Under the pieces are notes generated by a model. It worked only from the letters and a program-made list of their open reading frames with translations. It made no database searches and was not told the DNA's origin. From Hyphomicrobiales bacterium (GTDB lineage: Bacteria; Pseudomonadota; Alphaproteobacteria; Rhizobiales; Rhizobiaceae), in the NCBI GenBank assembly GCA_900466575.1, contig UBMP01000020.1, forward strand, positions 1 to 64,000: a stretch of DNA of 64,000 nt. Reading direction: 5' to 3'. The translations under genes were made by a program, and so were the position numbers. Of this stretch, positions 42,323-51,915 are shown piece after piece (position 1 is the stretch's first letter; the number at the start of each line of letters is the position of its first letter).

Positions 42323-43075
42323 ATGAGCTATCTCAGTGCGGAAGACGTTTCCGTGGCGTTTGCGGGCCTCAAGGCCCTGTCTTCGGTCAACCTGAAGATC
42401 ACGCCCGGCCATATCAGCGGTCTGATCGGTCCGAACGGGGCCGGCAAGACGACGCTTGTCAACGTCCTGACAGGATTCCAGGCCCCGACGTCCGGCGCCG
42501 TCACGCTGGACGGCAAAGCGCTGAGCGGTCTCAAGCCGCATCAGGTCCGCCGGCGCGGCATTGCCCGCACGTTTCAGGGCGGTCGGCTCTTCCGCGACCT
42601 GCCGGTGATCGATAATCTCGAAGTCACAGGCGTCGGGCTCGGCATGAGCCGCCGTGCGGCCATCGCCGAAGCCGAAGCCATGCTCGAATGGGTTGGCATC
42701 GCGCCACTCAAGAACCGTATCGCCGGCACGCTGCCTTATACGGATGAGCGTCGTGTCGCCATCGGCCGCGCGCTAATGGGCCGCCCGGCCTATATTCTCC
42801 TCGATGAGCCCGCCGCAGGCATGAGCGCGCCGGAAGCCGCCGACCTTTCCGAACTCGTGCGCCGCGTCGCCAAGAACCTCGGTATCGGCGTGCTGATCAT
42901 CGAACACAATGTCGGTCTCGTTCTCGGCCTCTGCGACCATATTGTCGTGCTCGATTCCGGTGCCGTCATCGAAGAAGGCGATCCCGCAGCCATCCGCGAC
43001 AGCGAGAAGGTGCGCCACGCCTATATGGGCACCGCCGCCGACACGGTGCGCGCCAATCTGGAGGTGATGGCATGA
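42323..43075 (+). CDS. livG: Branched-chain-amino-acid-type ABC importer, ATPase LivG
   Basis: A 250-residue ATPase with Walker A GPNGAGKT near residue 36 and Walker B YILLDEPAAGMS near 157. The signature loop is atypical: PYTDERRVAIGRAL in place of LSYGEQRRLEIARAL. The C-terminal LivG extension is present. The start is the ATG with GAAGGGG upstream. It pairs with LivF, overlapping it by 4 bp. Importers of this family carry amino acids but also amides, urea and aromatic acids; the lactam genes upstream suggest such a ligand here. Confidence 0.9.
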   Translation: MSYLSAEDVSVAFAGLKALSSVNLKITPGHISGLIGPNGAGKTTLVNVLTGFQAPTSGAVTLDGKALSGLKPHQVRRRGIARTFQGGRLFRDLPVIDNLEVTGVGLGMSRRAAIAEAEAMLEWVGIAPLKNRIAGTLPYTDERRVAIGRALMGRPAYILLDEPAAGMSAPEAADLSELVRRVAKNLGIGVLIIEHNVGLVLGLCDHIVVLDSGAVIEEGDPAAIRDSEKVRHAYMGTAADTVRANLEVMA

Positions 43076-43806
43076 CCCTGCTGAACCTCGTCGACGTCTC
43101 CGTTCGCTATGGCCGCCTGACGGCGGTGCGCGGCGTTTCGATCAATCTGAAAGAGGGCGAAGTTCTCTTCATCACCGGCCCGAACGGCGCCGGCAAGTCC
43201 TCACTCCTGCGCGCCATTGCCGGCGTTACACCAACCGCCGGTGGCCATGTCGAATTCGACGGCGCGGAAATCACCGGCCGCACGCCGGAAGACATTGCCC
43301 GCCTCGGTTTCTCGATGGTGCCGGAAGGTCGCGAGGTCTTCGGCTCGCTCACCATCGAGGAAAACCTGATGGTCGGCGCGGGCATGCATTCGCGCACGCC
43401 CGGCTGGAAGGGGCAGACCGCCGCCGATCTCGACTCCGTCTACAACACATTCCCGATCCTGAAGGAGCGCCGCAACCAGCAGGCCGGCCTTCTCTCCGGC
43501 GGCCAGCAGCAGATGCTGGTTATCGGCCGCGCGCTCATGGCGCGCCCGCGTCTGATTGCCATCGACGAACCCTCGCTCGGTCTCGCGCCCAACATCACCG
43601 ACCAGGTTTATGAACGCCTGATTGCCCTTCAGGCGGAGCGGAGCCTGACACTTCTCATCGTCGAGCAGAGCTCCACCCGCGCCGTCATGGTTGGTGGACG
43701 CATGATCCTCATGCGCTCGGGCCAGGTCGTGCTCGACGGCGATGCCCGGGAACTCGGCAACAGCGAGGCCATGCAGGCCGCCTATTTCGGTTACGAGGAC
43801 CACTGA
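43072..43806 (+). CDS. livF: Branched-chain-amino-acid-type ABC importer, ATPase LivF
   Basis: A 244-residue ATPase. Walker A GPNGAGKS lies near residue 37, signature LLSGGQQQMLVIGRAL near 138, and Walker B LIAIDEPSLGLAP near 162, with switch His replaced by Gln in IVEQSS as is usual for LivF. It forms a heterodimer with LivG on the inner face of the membrane. One base separates its stop from the livH start region. Confidence 0.92.
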   Translation: MTLLNLVDVSVRYGRLTAVRGVSINLKEGEVLFITGPNGAGKSSLLRAIAGVTPTAGGHVEFDGAEITGRTPEDIARLGFSMVPEGREVFGSLTIEENLMVGAGMHSRTPGWKGQTAADLDSVYNTFPILKERRNQQAGLLSGGQQQMLVIGRALMARPRLIAIDEPSLGLAPNITDQVYERLIALQAERSLTLLIVEQSSTRAVMVGGRMILMRSGQVVLDGDARELGNSEAMQAAYFGYEDH

Positions 43807-43807
43807 T

Positions 43808-44713
43808 ATGCTCCAGATCGTCTTCGACGCCCTTTCCCTCGGTTCGCTCTACGCGCTTGGCGCGCTCGGCATTGCGCTGATCTTCGGCGTCATGCGGCTC
43901 GTCAACTTCGCGCATGGTGACGTCATCGCCTTTTCGATCTTCGCGCTGCTCTGGCCCTCGACGGATGCGATGGCGATCGTCTTTGCCGGAAACCTGCCGT
44001 GGTTCCTGCTGATCCCCTTCGTTCTGGCGGTCGGGGCAGGGCTCTCCGTGCTCTGCGAAATCGTCGTGTTCCGGCGCTTCCGAAACACCAATCCGGCAAC
44101 AATGATGATCGCCTCCTTCGCGCTCGGCTTCGTCATCCGCTACTTCCTGCTGATGCTCTATTCGAGCCGGCCGAAATCGATCTCGCTTCTGCCGATCCTG
44201 TCGCAGCCGGTCGAAATCCTCGGCGCGCGCCTGCCGCTCCTGCAGCTGATCACGATCATCGTGACGATTGCGATCCTCTTCGGTCTCGTTATCTTCCTGC
44301 GCCGGACCCGCTTCGGCCTGGAAATGCGCGCCGCAGCCGAGAACTTCTCCATGGCCCGCATGCTTGGTGTCCGCGCCAACCGCGTCATCATGGGAGCCTT
44401 CGCACTCTCCGGCGCGCTGGCCGGCGCGATCGCACTGATCTTCGGCATCCAGACCGGAACCGCCGATATCCAGATGGGTGCTGCGGTGATGCTCATGGCC
44501 TTCATCTCCACCGTCATCGGCGGTCTCGGCAGCCTTGCCGGCGCGGTACTGGCCGGCTTCCTCCTCGGCGCTGCCTCGGTCGTCATGCAGGTCATCCTGC
44601 CCGTCGATGCGCGCCCCTTCCGTGACGCCTTCGTCTACGGCGCCGTCATCCTCGTCCTCCTGTTCCGCCCGCAGGGTCTGATTGCCGCCCGCGGCACGAA
44701 GGAAAGGGTCTGA
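43808..44713 (+). CDS. livH: Branched-chain-amino-acid-type ABC importer, permease LivH
   Basis: A 301-residue inner-membrane permease. GSLYALGALGIALIFGVMRLVNFAHGD is the conserved family start, and AENFSMARMLGVRANRV is the cytoplasmic coupling helix that contacts the ATPases. About eight hydrophobic segments are visible. ATG 43808 is preferred to an upstream in-frame codon inside livF. Confidence 0.92.
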   Translation: MLQIVFDALSLGSLYALGALGIALIFGVMRLVNFAHGDVIAFSIFALLWPSTDAMAIVFAGNLPWFLLIPFVLAVGAGLSVLCEIVVFRRFRNTNPATMMIASFALGFVIRYFLLMLYSSRPKSISLLPILSQPVEILGARLPLLQLITIIVTIAILFGLVIFLRRTRFGLEMRAAAENFSMARMLGVRANRVIMGAFALSGALAGAIALIFGIQTGTADIQMGAAVMLMAFISTVIGGLGSLAGAVLAGFLLGAASVVMQVILPVDARPFRDAFVYGAVILVLLFRPQGLIAARGTKERV

Positions 44714-44718
44714 TCTCC

Positions 44719-45819
44719 ATGTCCACGTCCTCCCCCGCCAATACAACCGCTCTTGATCCGATCCTCAGTGCCGACGCCATTGCCGCGCGCAAACCCGCTC
44801 GCTTCGCTCTCGCCGGCAAGTCCATCGTGACGCCGATCCTGCTGGTGTTGATCCTGCTGGCCATTGCGGTGGTCACGACGATGATCGGTTCCAAGCCGTT
44901 CAACCAGGTCATCATCGACCTCTTCGTTCGCGTCATCCTCGTCGTCGGGCTCTATGTCTTCATCGGCAATTCCGGCGTCATGAGCTTCGGCCAGATCGGC
45001 TTCACCTGCCTCGGCGCCTATGTCGCAGCCTGGCTGACGATCAATCCGGTGATGAAGAAGATGTCGCTGCCGGGCCTGCCGGACTTCATCCTCAAGGCCA
45101 AGATGGAATATTGGCAGGCGGCGATCTTCGCGACGATCTTTGCCGCCGTTGCCGCGCTGATCTTCGGCCGCATCCTGATGCGCCTGTCCGGCATTGCCGC
45201 CTCCATCGCCACCTTCGCCATGCTCGCCATGATCAACACGATCTATTCCAACTGGGATCGCGTGACTGGCGCGACGTCTTCCGTCGTCGGTATTCCGATC
45301 GTCCGTTCGATCTGGCCCTATTTCACCGCTGCCGGCATCGTCATCTTCATCGCCTGGCTGCATGCCATTTCCCGCTCCGGTCTCGCACTTCGCGCCGCCC
45401 GCGATGAGCCGACGGCGGCAGCGGCCTCGGGGATCGATATTCCGAAGGAGCGCTTGGTCGCCTTTGTGATTTCGGGCGCGATCATGGGGGCCGGCGGCGC
45501 ACTGACCGCGCACTCGATCGGCGTGGTCACGCCGGATAATTTCTACCTCAGCCTCACCTTCGTGACGCTGTCCATGCTCGTCGTCGGCGGCATGGGAAGC
45601 CTCACGGGCAGCGTGCTGGGCGTTGTCATCCTCTCGGCGCTGATCCAGGCCCTGCGCTTCCTCGAAGCCGGCGTGCCTGTCGGCGGCTCGATGCTGGCGC
45701 TGCCCAAGGGCCTTCAGGAGATCGCGCTGGGCATCATCATGATCGTCATTCTCGCGCTTCGCCCTTCAGGCCTGTTCGGCAATCGCGAGCTCACCCTTAC
45801 CCGCAACCGTAGTGAATGA
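44719..45819 (+). CDS. livM: Branched-chain-amino-acid-type ABC importer, permease LivM
   Basis: A 366-residue permease with a hydrophilic N-terminal arm of about 40 residues and some eight to ten membrane helices. GNSGVMSFGQIGFTCLGAY near residue 85 and the coupling segment ARDEPTAAAASGIDIPKERL near 235 are typical. It begins 5 bp after livH and forms the translocation channel with LivH. Confidence 0.92.
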   Translation: MSTSSPANTTALDPILSADAIAARKPARFALAGKSIVTPILLVLILLAIAVVTTMIGSKPFNQVIIDLFVRVILVVGLYVFIGNSGVMSFGQIGFTCLGAYVAAWLTINPVMKKMSLPGLPDFILKAKMEYWQAAIFATIFAAVAALIFGRILMRLSGIAASIATFAMLAMINTIYSNWDRVTGATSSVVGIPIVRSIWPYFTAAGIVIFIAWLHAISRSGLALRAARDEPTAAAASGIDIPKERLVAFVISGAIMGAGGALTAHSIGVVTPDNFYLSLTFVTLSMLVVGGMGSLTGSVLGVVILSALIQALRFLEAGVPVGGSMLALPKGLQEIALGIIMIVILALRPSGLFGNRELTLTRNRSE

Positions 45820-45860
45820 CCGCCGGGATCACCCCGTCGGTACCCAACAAGGAGACGTCG

Positions 45861-47057
45861 ATGAAAACGAAACTGACTTTTCTGACCGCAGCGGCTTTTG
45901 CAGCCGTTTCGGCCGCGTTCCCGGCGATGGCCGCCGATGACAAGATCGTCGTGGGCTTTGCGACAGCTGCGTCGGGCTTCATGCAGGCCTATGACCAGCC
46001 GGCGACCGACGCCGCGCTGATCCGCATCGACGAGATCAACAAGGCCGGCGGTCTCAACGGCAAGAAGATCGAAGTCGTGAAGGCCGACACCAAGTCCGAC
46101 CGCGCCGAAGGCGCCAAGGCCGGTCTGTCCGTGCTCGACCAGGGCGCCGACCTCGTCGTCGTTTCCTGCGACTACGACTTCGGTTCGCCTGCTGCTCTTG
46201 CTGCAGAAGCTGCGGGCAAGATCTCGTTCTTCCTCTGCGCCGAATCCGTCAAGGCCGGCATCCAGGGCGTCGGTCCGCACAGCTTCTCGGCGTCGGTTCT
46301 CGCCGCCGTGCAGGGTGCAACCATGGCCGAATGGGCCTTCAAGAAGAAGGAAGCCAAGACCTTCTACCGCCTGCTCGACACCTGGACGGAATATAACAAG
46401 GGCATCTGCGACGGCTTCGACTGGATGATGCCGAAGCTGGAAGCACAGGGCGCCAAGCTCGTTGGCAAGGACACGTTCAAGAACGACGACGCCTCGATCG
46501 CAGCCCAGATCACCCGCATCAAGGCCCTGCCGAAGGAACCCGATGCGATCATGCTCTGCACGATGATGCCGGGCGCCGTTTCGGCCATCAAGCAGATCCG
46601 CGCCGCCGGCATCAACTCCATGATCCTCAACGGCTCGGGCGTCGACGGCAGCTACTGGCTCTCCGCCGTTCCGGACCTGTCGAACTTCTTCGTGCCGGTC
46701 CAGGGCTCGATCTATGGTGACGATCCGAACCCGGATGTCCAGAAGTTCAACGCCACCTACAAGGCCAAGACCGGCCAGGACCCGTCCTCGCAATACGTCT
46801 ATCCGGGCTATGTCATGATCGACGTCTGGGCCAAGGCCGTCGAGCGCGCCAAGTCGACGGATGCCGACAAGGTCGTGGCCGAGCTTGAAAAGATGAAGAA
46901 CGAGCCGACCCTCTTCGGACCTCGCACCTTCACCAGCGAGCTGCACCACCAGAACCAGGCCAAGTACCTGATCGCTGAAACCACGAAGGGCAAGCCGCAT
47001 ATCGTCGGCGACTGGACGATCTCGGAAGCCATCCCGCTCGACGCGCTGATGAAGTAA
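45861..47057 (+). CDS. Branched-chain-amino-acid-type periplasmic binding protein
   Basis: A 398-residue Peripla_BP_6 protein with a Sec signal peptide (1-24, cleavage after AMA). The mature N-terminus DDKIVVGFATAASGF is followed by ALIRIDEINKAGGLNGKKIEVV, the family signature. The ligand-pocket residues are not the usual leucine-binding set (a CDYDFGSP segment near residue 93 replaces the Ser/Thr-rich loop), so the ligand may differ from branched-chain amino acids. It is last in the importer operon and has GGAGACG before the ATG. Confidence 0.88.
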   Translation: MKTKLTFLTAAAFAAVSAAFPAMAADDKIVVGFATAASGFMQAYDQPATDAALIRIDEINKAGGLNGKKIEVVKADTKSDRAEGAKAGLSVLDQGADLVVVSCDYDFGSPAALAAEAAGKISFFLCAESVKAGIQGVGPHSFSASVLAAVQGATMAEWAFKKKEAKTFYRLLDTWTEYNKGICDGFDWMMPKLEAQGAKLVGKDTFKNDDASIAAQITRIKALPKEPDAIMLCTMMPGAVSAIKQIRAAGINSMILNGSGVDGSYWLSAVPDLSNFFVPVQGSIYGDDPNPDVQKFNATYKAKTGQDPSSQYVYPGYVMIDVWAKAVERAKSTDADKVVAELEKMKNEPTLFGPRTFTSELHHQNQAKYLIAETTKGKPHIVGDWTISEAIPLDALMK

Positions 47058-47086
47058 GACTGATCGGGAAACTGATTAACGCATGG

Positions 47087-47114
47087 AACCCGGTCCGCGA
47101 AAGCGGGCCGGGTT
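47087..47114 (+). terminator. Hairpin after the Liv importer operon
   Basis: AACCCGG (47087-47093) pairs with CCGGGTT (47108-47114). The inner CCGC/GCGG stem is closed by a GAAA tetraloop. A short pyrimidine-rich tail follows without a clear T run. It sits between convergent operons. Confidence 0.7.
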
Positions 47115-47158
47115 CTCTGTTATGAGATGTGCAAGTCGTCGACGTGGAGGGACGTGTT

Positions 47159-48640
47159 TCAGCCGGCCCGCGCGGCAGAGACTGGGATGCGGGTCCTGAT
47201 CGGGCTCGTCTCGGCCAGAATGTCTGCGCTGTTTGCGAAAACGTCGCCGATGCCGATCAGGACGGGTTCATCGGTGCCGATTTCGTGCATGGCATCGGGC
47301 AGGGCATGAAGCGGACCGCACCAGCGCTGCTCGTTCTCGCGGCTGACGGCGGACATGACCGCGACGGGCGTTTCGGCGGACAGGCCCGCCTCGCACAGCC
47401 GCTGTTCGATCCGGCCGGCCATGCGACCTCCCATGTAGAAGATGGTCGTCTGGTTCGGCGCGGCGAGAGAGGTCCAGTCGAGCGTTGCCGGCAGGTCGGA
47501 ATGGCGCGAATGGCCGGTGACGAAGCGGACCTGCTGGGCATGATCGCGGTGGGTCAGCGATGTCTTGAGGCGCGCGGCCATGGCCGAGGCTGAGGTGATG
47601 CCGGGCACGATCTCCACCGCAATACCTTCCGCCTCAAGCCGGGCGATCTCCTCGCCGGCGCGGCCGAAGATCATCGGATCACCGGACTTGAGCCGGACCA
47701 CGCGCTTGCCCGCCTTGGCGAAGCGCACCATCATGTCGTTGATATCGTCCTGCTTGCAGCTCTCGCGGCCGCCGCGCTTGCCGACGAGAAAGCGCTTGGC
47801 CTCGCGCCGCGCGAGTTCCAGCACCTCCTGCGAGACGAGATCGTCGAAGAGGATGACGTCGGCGGCCTGCAAGGCGCGCATCGCTTTCAGCGTCAAGAGC
47901 TCGGCATCACCTGGGCCGGCGCCAACCAGCGTCACCGAACCCGTTGCTGGGTCTGCCGCGATGCGCTCGGCTGCGCCGATCAGGTCCTCGGCTTCGTTAG
48001 CCACCGGTGCCCGGTTCGTGCCCATGCAGCGATCGACAAAGCTCTCCCAGAATTTGCGGCGCGGCTGGCCGGGCGCAAGGCGCAGATTGACCGCCTCGCG
48101 AACCTGCCGGGCAAGCTGCGCCCAGTCCTTGAGCGCCGCCGGCAGCAGGGTTTCGATGCGCTGGCGGATCGCCTGCGCCAGGATCGGCGCGGCCCCATCG
48201 GTTGAGATCGAGACGATGACCGGCGAACGGTTGACGATGGAGCCGAACTGGAACTGGCAAAAGGCCGGCTTGTCGATGACATTGACCGGAACGCCTGCCG
48301 CGCGCGCCGAACAGAAGAAGGCGCGAGCCTCGTCCTCCCCCTCGCAATCCGCAAGGGCAAGGCTCGCGCCTTCAAAGACGCTGATCGCCCAAGGCTGCGG
48401 TTTCAGAGAAACCTTCCCCTCGGCAATCAGCGCCTGCATGGTTTCGCTTACATCGTGCGGTGCGCAATAAACCTCGACCCGCGCCCCGCAGGCTGCCAGA
48501 AGCTCGGCCTTCCAGGCGGCGGCATCCGAGCCCCCGGCCACCACGACGTGCTTGTCCGCCAGCGACCAGAAGACCGGCAGCTTTGCGAGCGGCGCAATGC
48601 GCTCAGGCCTGTCACTCGGCGGCAAGGATTTGCGTCGCAT
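47159..48640 (-). CDS. cysG: Siroheme synthase (multifunctional CysG)
   Basis: A 493-residue protein. The N-terminal half (about 15-230) is precorrin-2 dehydrogenase/sirohydrochlorin ferrochelatase, and the C-terminal half (about 240-480) is uroporphyrinogen-III C-methyltransferase. The latter has VGAGPGDAELLTLKA, RLKSGDPMIFGR and the later PGITSASA. The dehydrogenase glycine motif is altered (GGSDAAAWKA rather than GGGxVAxRK). The start at 48640 overlaps nasA by 29 bp. Siroheme is the cofactor of the NirB nitrite reductase, so the operon supplies its own prosthetic group. Confidence 0.95.
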   Translation of the reverse strand: MRRKSLPPSDRPERIAPLAKLPVFWSLADKHVVVAGGSDAAAWKAELLAACGARVEVYCAPHDVSETMQALIAEGKVSLKPQPWAISVFEGASLALADCEGEDEARAFFCSARAAGVPVNVIDKPAFCQFQFGSIVNRSPVIVSISTDGAAPILAQAIRQRIETLLPAALKDWAQLARQVREAVNLRLAPGQPRRKFWESFVDRCMGTNRAPVANEAEDLIGAAERIAADPATGSVTLVGAGPGDAELLTLKAMRALQAADVILFDDLVSQEVLELARREAKRFLVGKRGGRESCKQDDINDMMVRFAKAGKRVVRLKSGDPMIFGRAGEEIARLEAEGIAVEIVPGITSASAMAARLKTSLTHRDHAQQVRFVTGHSRHSDLPATLDWTSLAAPNQTTIFYMGGRMAGRIEQRLCEAGLSAETPVAVMSAVSRENEQRWCGPLHALPDAMHEIGTDEPVLIGIGDVFANSADILAETSPIRTRIPVSAARAG

Positions 48641-51269
48641 CGATGATCCTCCTGATTTCGGGGCGGCAGGAGCCGCAATTCGTGCCTGCACTCAGTTGCG
48701 CGCCAACCTTCTCGACCGACCAGCAGCCCTCGCGCACCGCGCAGGCAATTTCGTTGACGCCGACCGAGAAGCAGGAGCAGACGATGGCGCCCTTGTCCGG
48801 CCGCCCCGGTGCGGGCCGCCCCGCGACCAGCATGAAGCGGGCGGACGGGTCCGCATGGCTGGCCGTCAATTGCTCCACCGCCCATTGCCGCGACACGGCG
48901 ACCGGGCCGCGCGAGACGTAAAGCGCTGCCAGAAGCCGGTCGCCTTCGAAGGCGAGCAGACGGTGATCGCCATTCTGGACGTCCGCATAGCCGGAGAAGG
49001 TCACGTCGCCTTCGATCTCCAGCGTTGCGCGCAGCCAATCTTCCCACCCTTCGGCCGGAATATCGCCCGCAAATTCCAGACGATAACCGCCCTCTGTCTT
49101 TGCCGTGGCCCAGTAGGAGAAGGGCAGCGCCTTCGGCTTTGCCTGCGAGACCAGAAAGCCATGGGCGGCGGGCGCATAGCGAGCGATTGAGGCGGCGGCC
49201 TGTTTCAGTGCCGGCTGGCCGGAGACGGGATCGACGCGGCCGGGCACCAGCGTATCGACCCGCGCGGCCGCCGCCGTCTCGCCCGTCCAGTGCATCGGCA
49301 CGAAGACCGCGCCCCGCGCCTGCCGCTCCGTCAGCAACGCGCGGACTACGACCGTGTGACCGGAGGGAGATGCGAGCCTCACGAGGTCGGCGTCCGCTAT
49401 GCCGAGGGTGCGGGCGTCGAGTGGGTGGATTTCGCAGAAGGGTTCGGCGATATGGGCGGAGAGACGGGCGCTCTTCGCGGTGCGTGTCATCGTATGCCAA
49501 TGGTCACGGATGCGGCCGGTATTCAGCGTGAAGGGGAAGGCGGCATCGTGCACCGCGGGAGCCGGTGGCGTGATTGGCACGAAGCGCGCCTTGCCGTCCG
49601 GATGGTAGAAGCGCCCATCGGCGAAGAAGCGCTTGCGCGACGGTTCGCCCGCCGGCTGCGGCCATTGGAACGGGATGAGGGCATCGTAACCCGCCGCATC
49701 GATCTCCGCATAGGCGCCGATATCGAAATCGCGGACGCCCTCGTTCTCAAAAGCAGACAGGGCGGCGTGTTCGGCGAAAATCTCCGCCGGCGAGGCGAAG
49801 TCGAAGCCTTGCGCAAAGCCCATGCGCTTGCCGACTTCCGCCATCTGCCACCAGTCCGGCCGGGCCTCGCCGGGGGCGGACAGGAAGGGCCGCTGGCGGG
49901 AGATGCGGCGCTCGGAATTGGTGACGGTGCCGGATTTCTCGCCCCAGCCGGCGGCGGGGAGAAGGACGTGGGCAAGCCGCGCGGTATCCGTATCGGCCTG
50001 AATGTCGGAGACGATGACGAAGGGGCAGGCCTTCAGCGCATCCCGCACGGCATCCGCATTGGGCATCGAGACGACGGGATTGGTCGACATGATCCATATC
50101 GCCTTGATCCGCCCGTCCGCCACCGCCTCGAACATGTCGACGGCCTTGAGGCCCGGCTTGTCGGCGATGACAGGCGCATTCCAGAAGCGCTGTGCGGTGT
50201 CGCGATGGACGGCATTACCGAGTTCCATATGGGCGGCGAGCATGTTGGCGAGCCCGCCTACCTCGCGCCCACCCATGGCATTGGGCTGGCCGGTCAGCGA
50301 AAACGGTCCCATGCCCGGCCGGCCTATGCGGCCGGTGGCGAGGTGGCAATTGAGGATGGCGTTGACCTTGTCCGTGCCGACCGCCGACTGGTTGACGCCC
50401 TGGCTGTAGCAGGTGACGACCTTTTCCGTCTCGGCAAACATCCGGAAGAACTGGCGCAGCGCCATGCCGGAAAGGCCGGTCGCCTCGGAAAGTTCGGCCA
50501 TGTCGAGCCGCGCGGCCGCCATCAGTGCCTCGCCGAAACCGCTCGTATGCGCGCCGACAAAGGCCTCATCCACCCGGCCGGTATCAACCAGATGATGGAA
50601 CAGCCCGTTGAACAGCGCCACGTCGCCATCGGCGCGGACGGGCAGATGCAGGTCGGCGATGTCGCAGGTGGCGGTGCGGCGGGGATCGATGACGACGATC
50701 TTCATCGCCGGCCGGCTCGCCTTGGCGGCGGCCAGACGCTGAAAAAGCACGGGGTGGCACCAGGCGGTGTTGGAGCCGGTGAGAATGACCAGTTCGGCCA
50801 GCTCCAGATCTTCGTAGCATCCGGGAACGGTGTCCGAGCCGAAGGCGCGCTTGTGGCCGGCGACGGAAGAGGCCATGCAAAGCCTTGAATTCGTGTCGAT
50901 ATTTGCCGAGCCGATAAAGCCCTTCATCAGCTTGTTGGCGACGTAGTAGTCTTCCGTCAGCAATTGGCCGGAGAGATAGAAGGCAACCGAGTCCGGTCCG
51001 TGATCGGCAATGGTTTCGCGGAAACGCTGCGCTACGAGATCGAGCGCAGCGTCCCAGTTTGTCGTTTCACCGTGGACGTGCGGCGCGAGCACCCGGCCTT
51101 CGAGATCGAGCGTTTCGGCGAGCGCCGAACCCTTGGAACAGAGCCGACCGAAATTGGCCGGATGCTCCGGGTCGCCCTTCACGCTCACCCGGCCGTCATC
51201 CTCGACACGAGCGATCACGCCGCAGCCGACGCCGCAATAGGGGCAGGTGGTCCGGGTTTCAGTGGGCAT
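48612..51269 (-). CDS. nasA: Assimilatory nitrate reductase, catalytic subunit
   Basis: An 885-residue molybdenum bis-MGD enzyme that reduces nitrate to nitrite in the cytoplasm. The N-terminal [4Fe-4S] motif CPYCGVGC with a fourth Cys at LCSKGSAL, the Mo-pterin domains and the C-terminal molydopterin-binding barrel are complete. An extra C-terminal BFD-type [2Fe-2S] domain (CSCFSVG...CGSCRPEI, about 825-885) likely accepts electrons. No separate nasB/nasC reductase subunit lies in the window. It is separated from nirD by a repeat element. Confidence 0.95.
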   Translation of the reverse strand: MPTETRTTCPYCGVGCGVIARVEDDGRVSVKGDPEHPANFGRLCSKGSALAETLDLEGRVLAPHVHGETTNWDAALDLVAQRFRETIADHGPDSVAFYLSGQLLTEDYYVANKLMKGFIGSANIDTNSRLCMASSVAGHKRAFGSDTVPGCYEDLELAELVILTGSNTAWCHPVLFQRLAAAKASRPAMKIVVIDPRRTATCDIADLHLPVRADGDVALFNGLFHHLVDTGRVDEAFVGAHTSGFGEALMAAARLDMAELSEATGLSGMALRQFFRMFAETEKVVTCYSQGVNQSAVGTDKVNAILNCHLATGRIGRPGMGPFSLTGQPNAMGGREVGGLANMLAAHMELGNAVHRDTAQRFWNAPVIADKPGLKAVDMFEAVADGRIKAIWIMSTNPVVSMPNADAVRDALKACPFVIVSDIQADTDTARLAHVLLPAAGWGEKSGTVTNSERRISRQRPFLSAPGEARPDWWQMAEVGKRMGFAQGFDFASPAEIFAEHAALSAFENEGVRDFDIGAYAEIDAAGYDALIPFQWPQPAGEPSRKRFFADGRFYHPDGKARFVPITPPAPAVHDAAFPFTLNTGRIRDHWHTMTRTAKSARLSAHIAEPFCEIHPLDARTLGIADADLVRLASPSGHTVVVRALLTERQARGAVFVPMHWTGETAAAARVDTLVPGRVDPVSGQPALKQAAASIARYAPAAHGFLVSQAKPKALPFSYWATAKTEGGYRLEFAGDIPAEGWEDWLRATLEIEGDVTFSGYADVQNGDHRLLAFEGDRLLAALYVSRGPVAVSRQWAVEQLTASHADPSARFMLVAGRPAPGRPDKGAIVCSCFSVGVNEIACAVREGCWSVEKVGAQLSAGTNCGSCRPEIRRIIDATQILAAE

Positions 51270-51292
51270 GGACGAGGCTCCGGAGTGTGCAG

Positions 51293-51552
51293 GGCGTACC
51301 CCTGTCTGTCAGCTTCGCTGACATATCCCCCTCAAGGGGGGAGAGGGGGTGGGGCACGACGGTCGCTCTCCCTCCCCCTTGTGGGGAGGGTTGGGGAGGG
51401 ATCTTTCTTTCCGCTGGCTCAGTGCTCGCGGCAAAGACCCCCTCTGGCTGCCGCCATCTCCCCCACAAGGGGGGAGACGACCTGCGGCGCGCACCCAATC
51501 CAATCTCCCCCTGTGAGGGCGGGATGTCCGGCAGGACAGAGGGGGGTACGCC
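51293..51552. repeat. MITE-like intergenic repeat with terminal inverted repeats
   Basis: A 260-bp element in the 303-bp nirD-nasA gap. The ends are perfect 10-bp inverted repeats: GGCGTACCCC (51293-51302) and GGGGTACGCC (51543-51552). Inside are several mirror-image blocks of CTCCCCC and GGGGGAG type, including CCCCCTCAAGGGGGGA and CTCCCCCACAAGGGGGG. It encodes nothing. Such G/C-block elements are scattered in rhizobial genomes. If transcribed, it would fold strongly between nirD and nasA. Confidence 0.75.
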
Positions 51553-51572
51553 AACCGCCATGCGCATCCTCC

Positions 51573-51911
51573 TCATTCCGCCGCCACCAGCGCCGCCGCC
51601 CGCAGCGCGATCGACAATTGGCCGTCGATGTTGCGCACCGGAATGGTCCGCACCTCGCCCTCGTCGGCCCCCAGCGCCTGCCCGCTTTCCAGCGAGATGA
51701 CGAAATTATGCAGCGGGCAGGTCACGGCCCTGCCGTGGACGATGCCCTGGCTGAGCGGTCCGCCCTTGTGGGGGCATTGGTCCTCGATGGCGAAGACCTC
51801 GTTTTCAGCCGTGCGGAAGACGGCGATCTTGCCGTCGGGCGTCTTCACGCAGCGCGCGCCGCGCACAGGGATGTCGTCGATATGGCCAATGGCGATCCAG
51901 TTGTGATCCAT
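51573..51911 (-). CDS. nirD: Nitrite reductase small subunit (Rieske-type)
   Basis: A 112-residue Rieske [2Fe-2S] protein with both ligand boxes, CPHKGGPLS and CPLHNF. It pairs with NirB in the NADH-dependent reduction of nitrite to ammonium. The start at 51911 is the ATG just after the nirB stop (4-bp gap); the longer frame inside nirB has no family sequence. Confidence 0.95.
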   Translation of the reverse strand: MDHNWIAIGHIDDIPVRGARCVKTPDGKIAVFRTAENEVFAIEDQCPHKGGPLSQGIVHGRAVTCPLHNFVISLESGQALGADEGEVRTIPVRNIDGQLSIALRAAALVAAE

Positions 51912-51915
51912 GATC

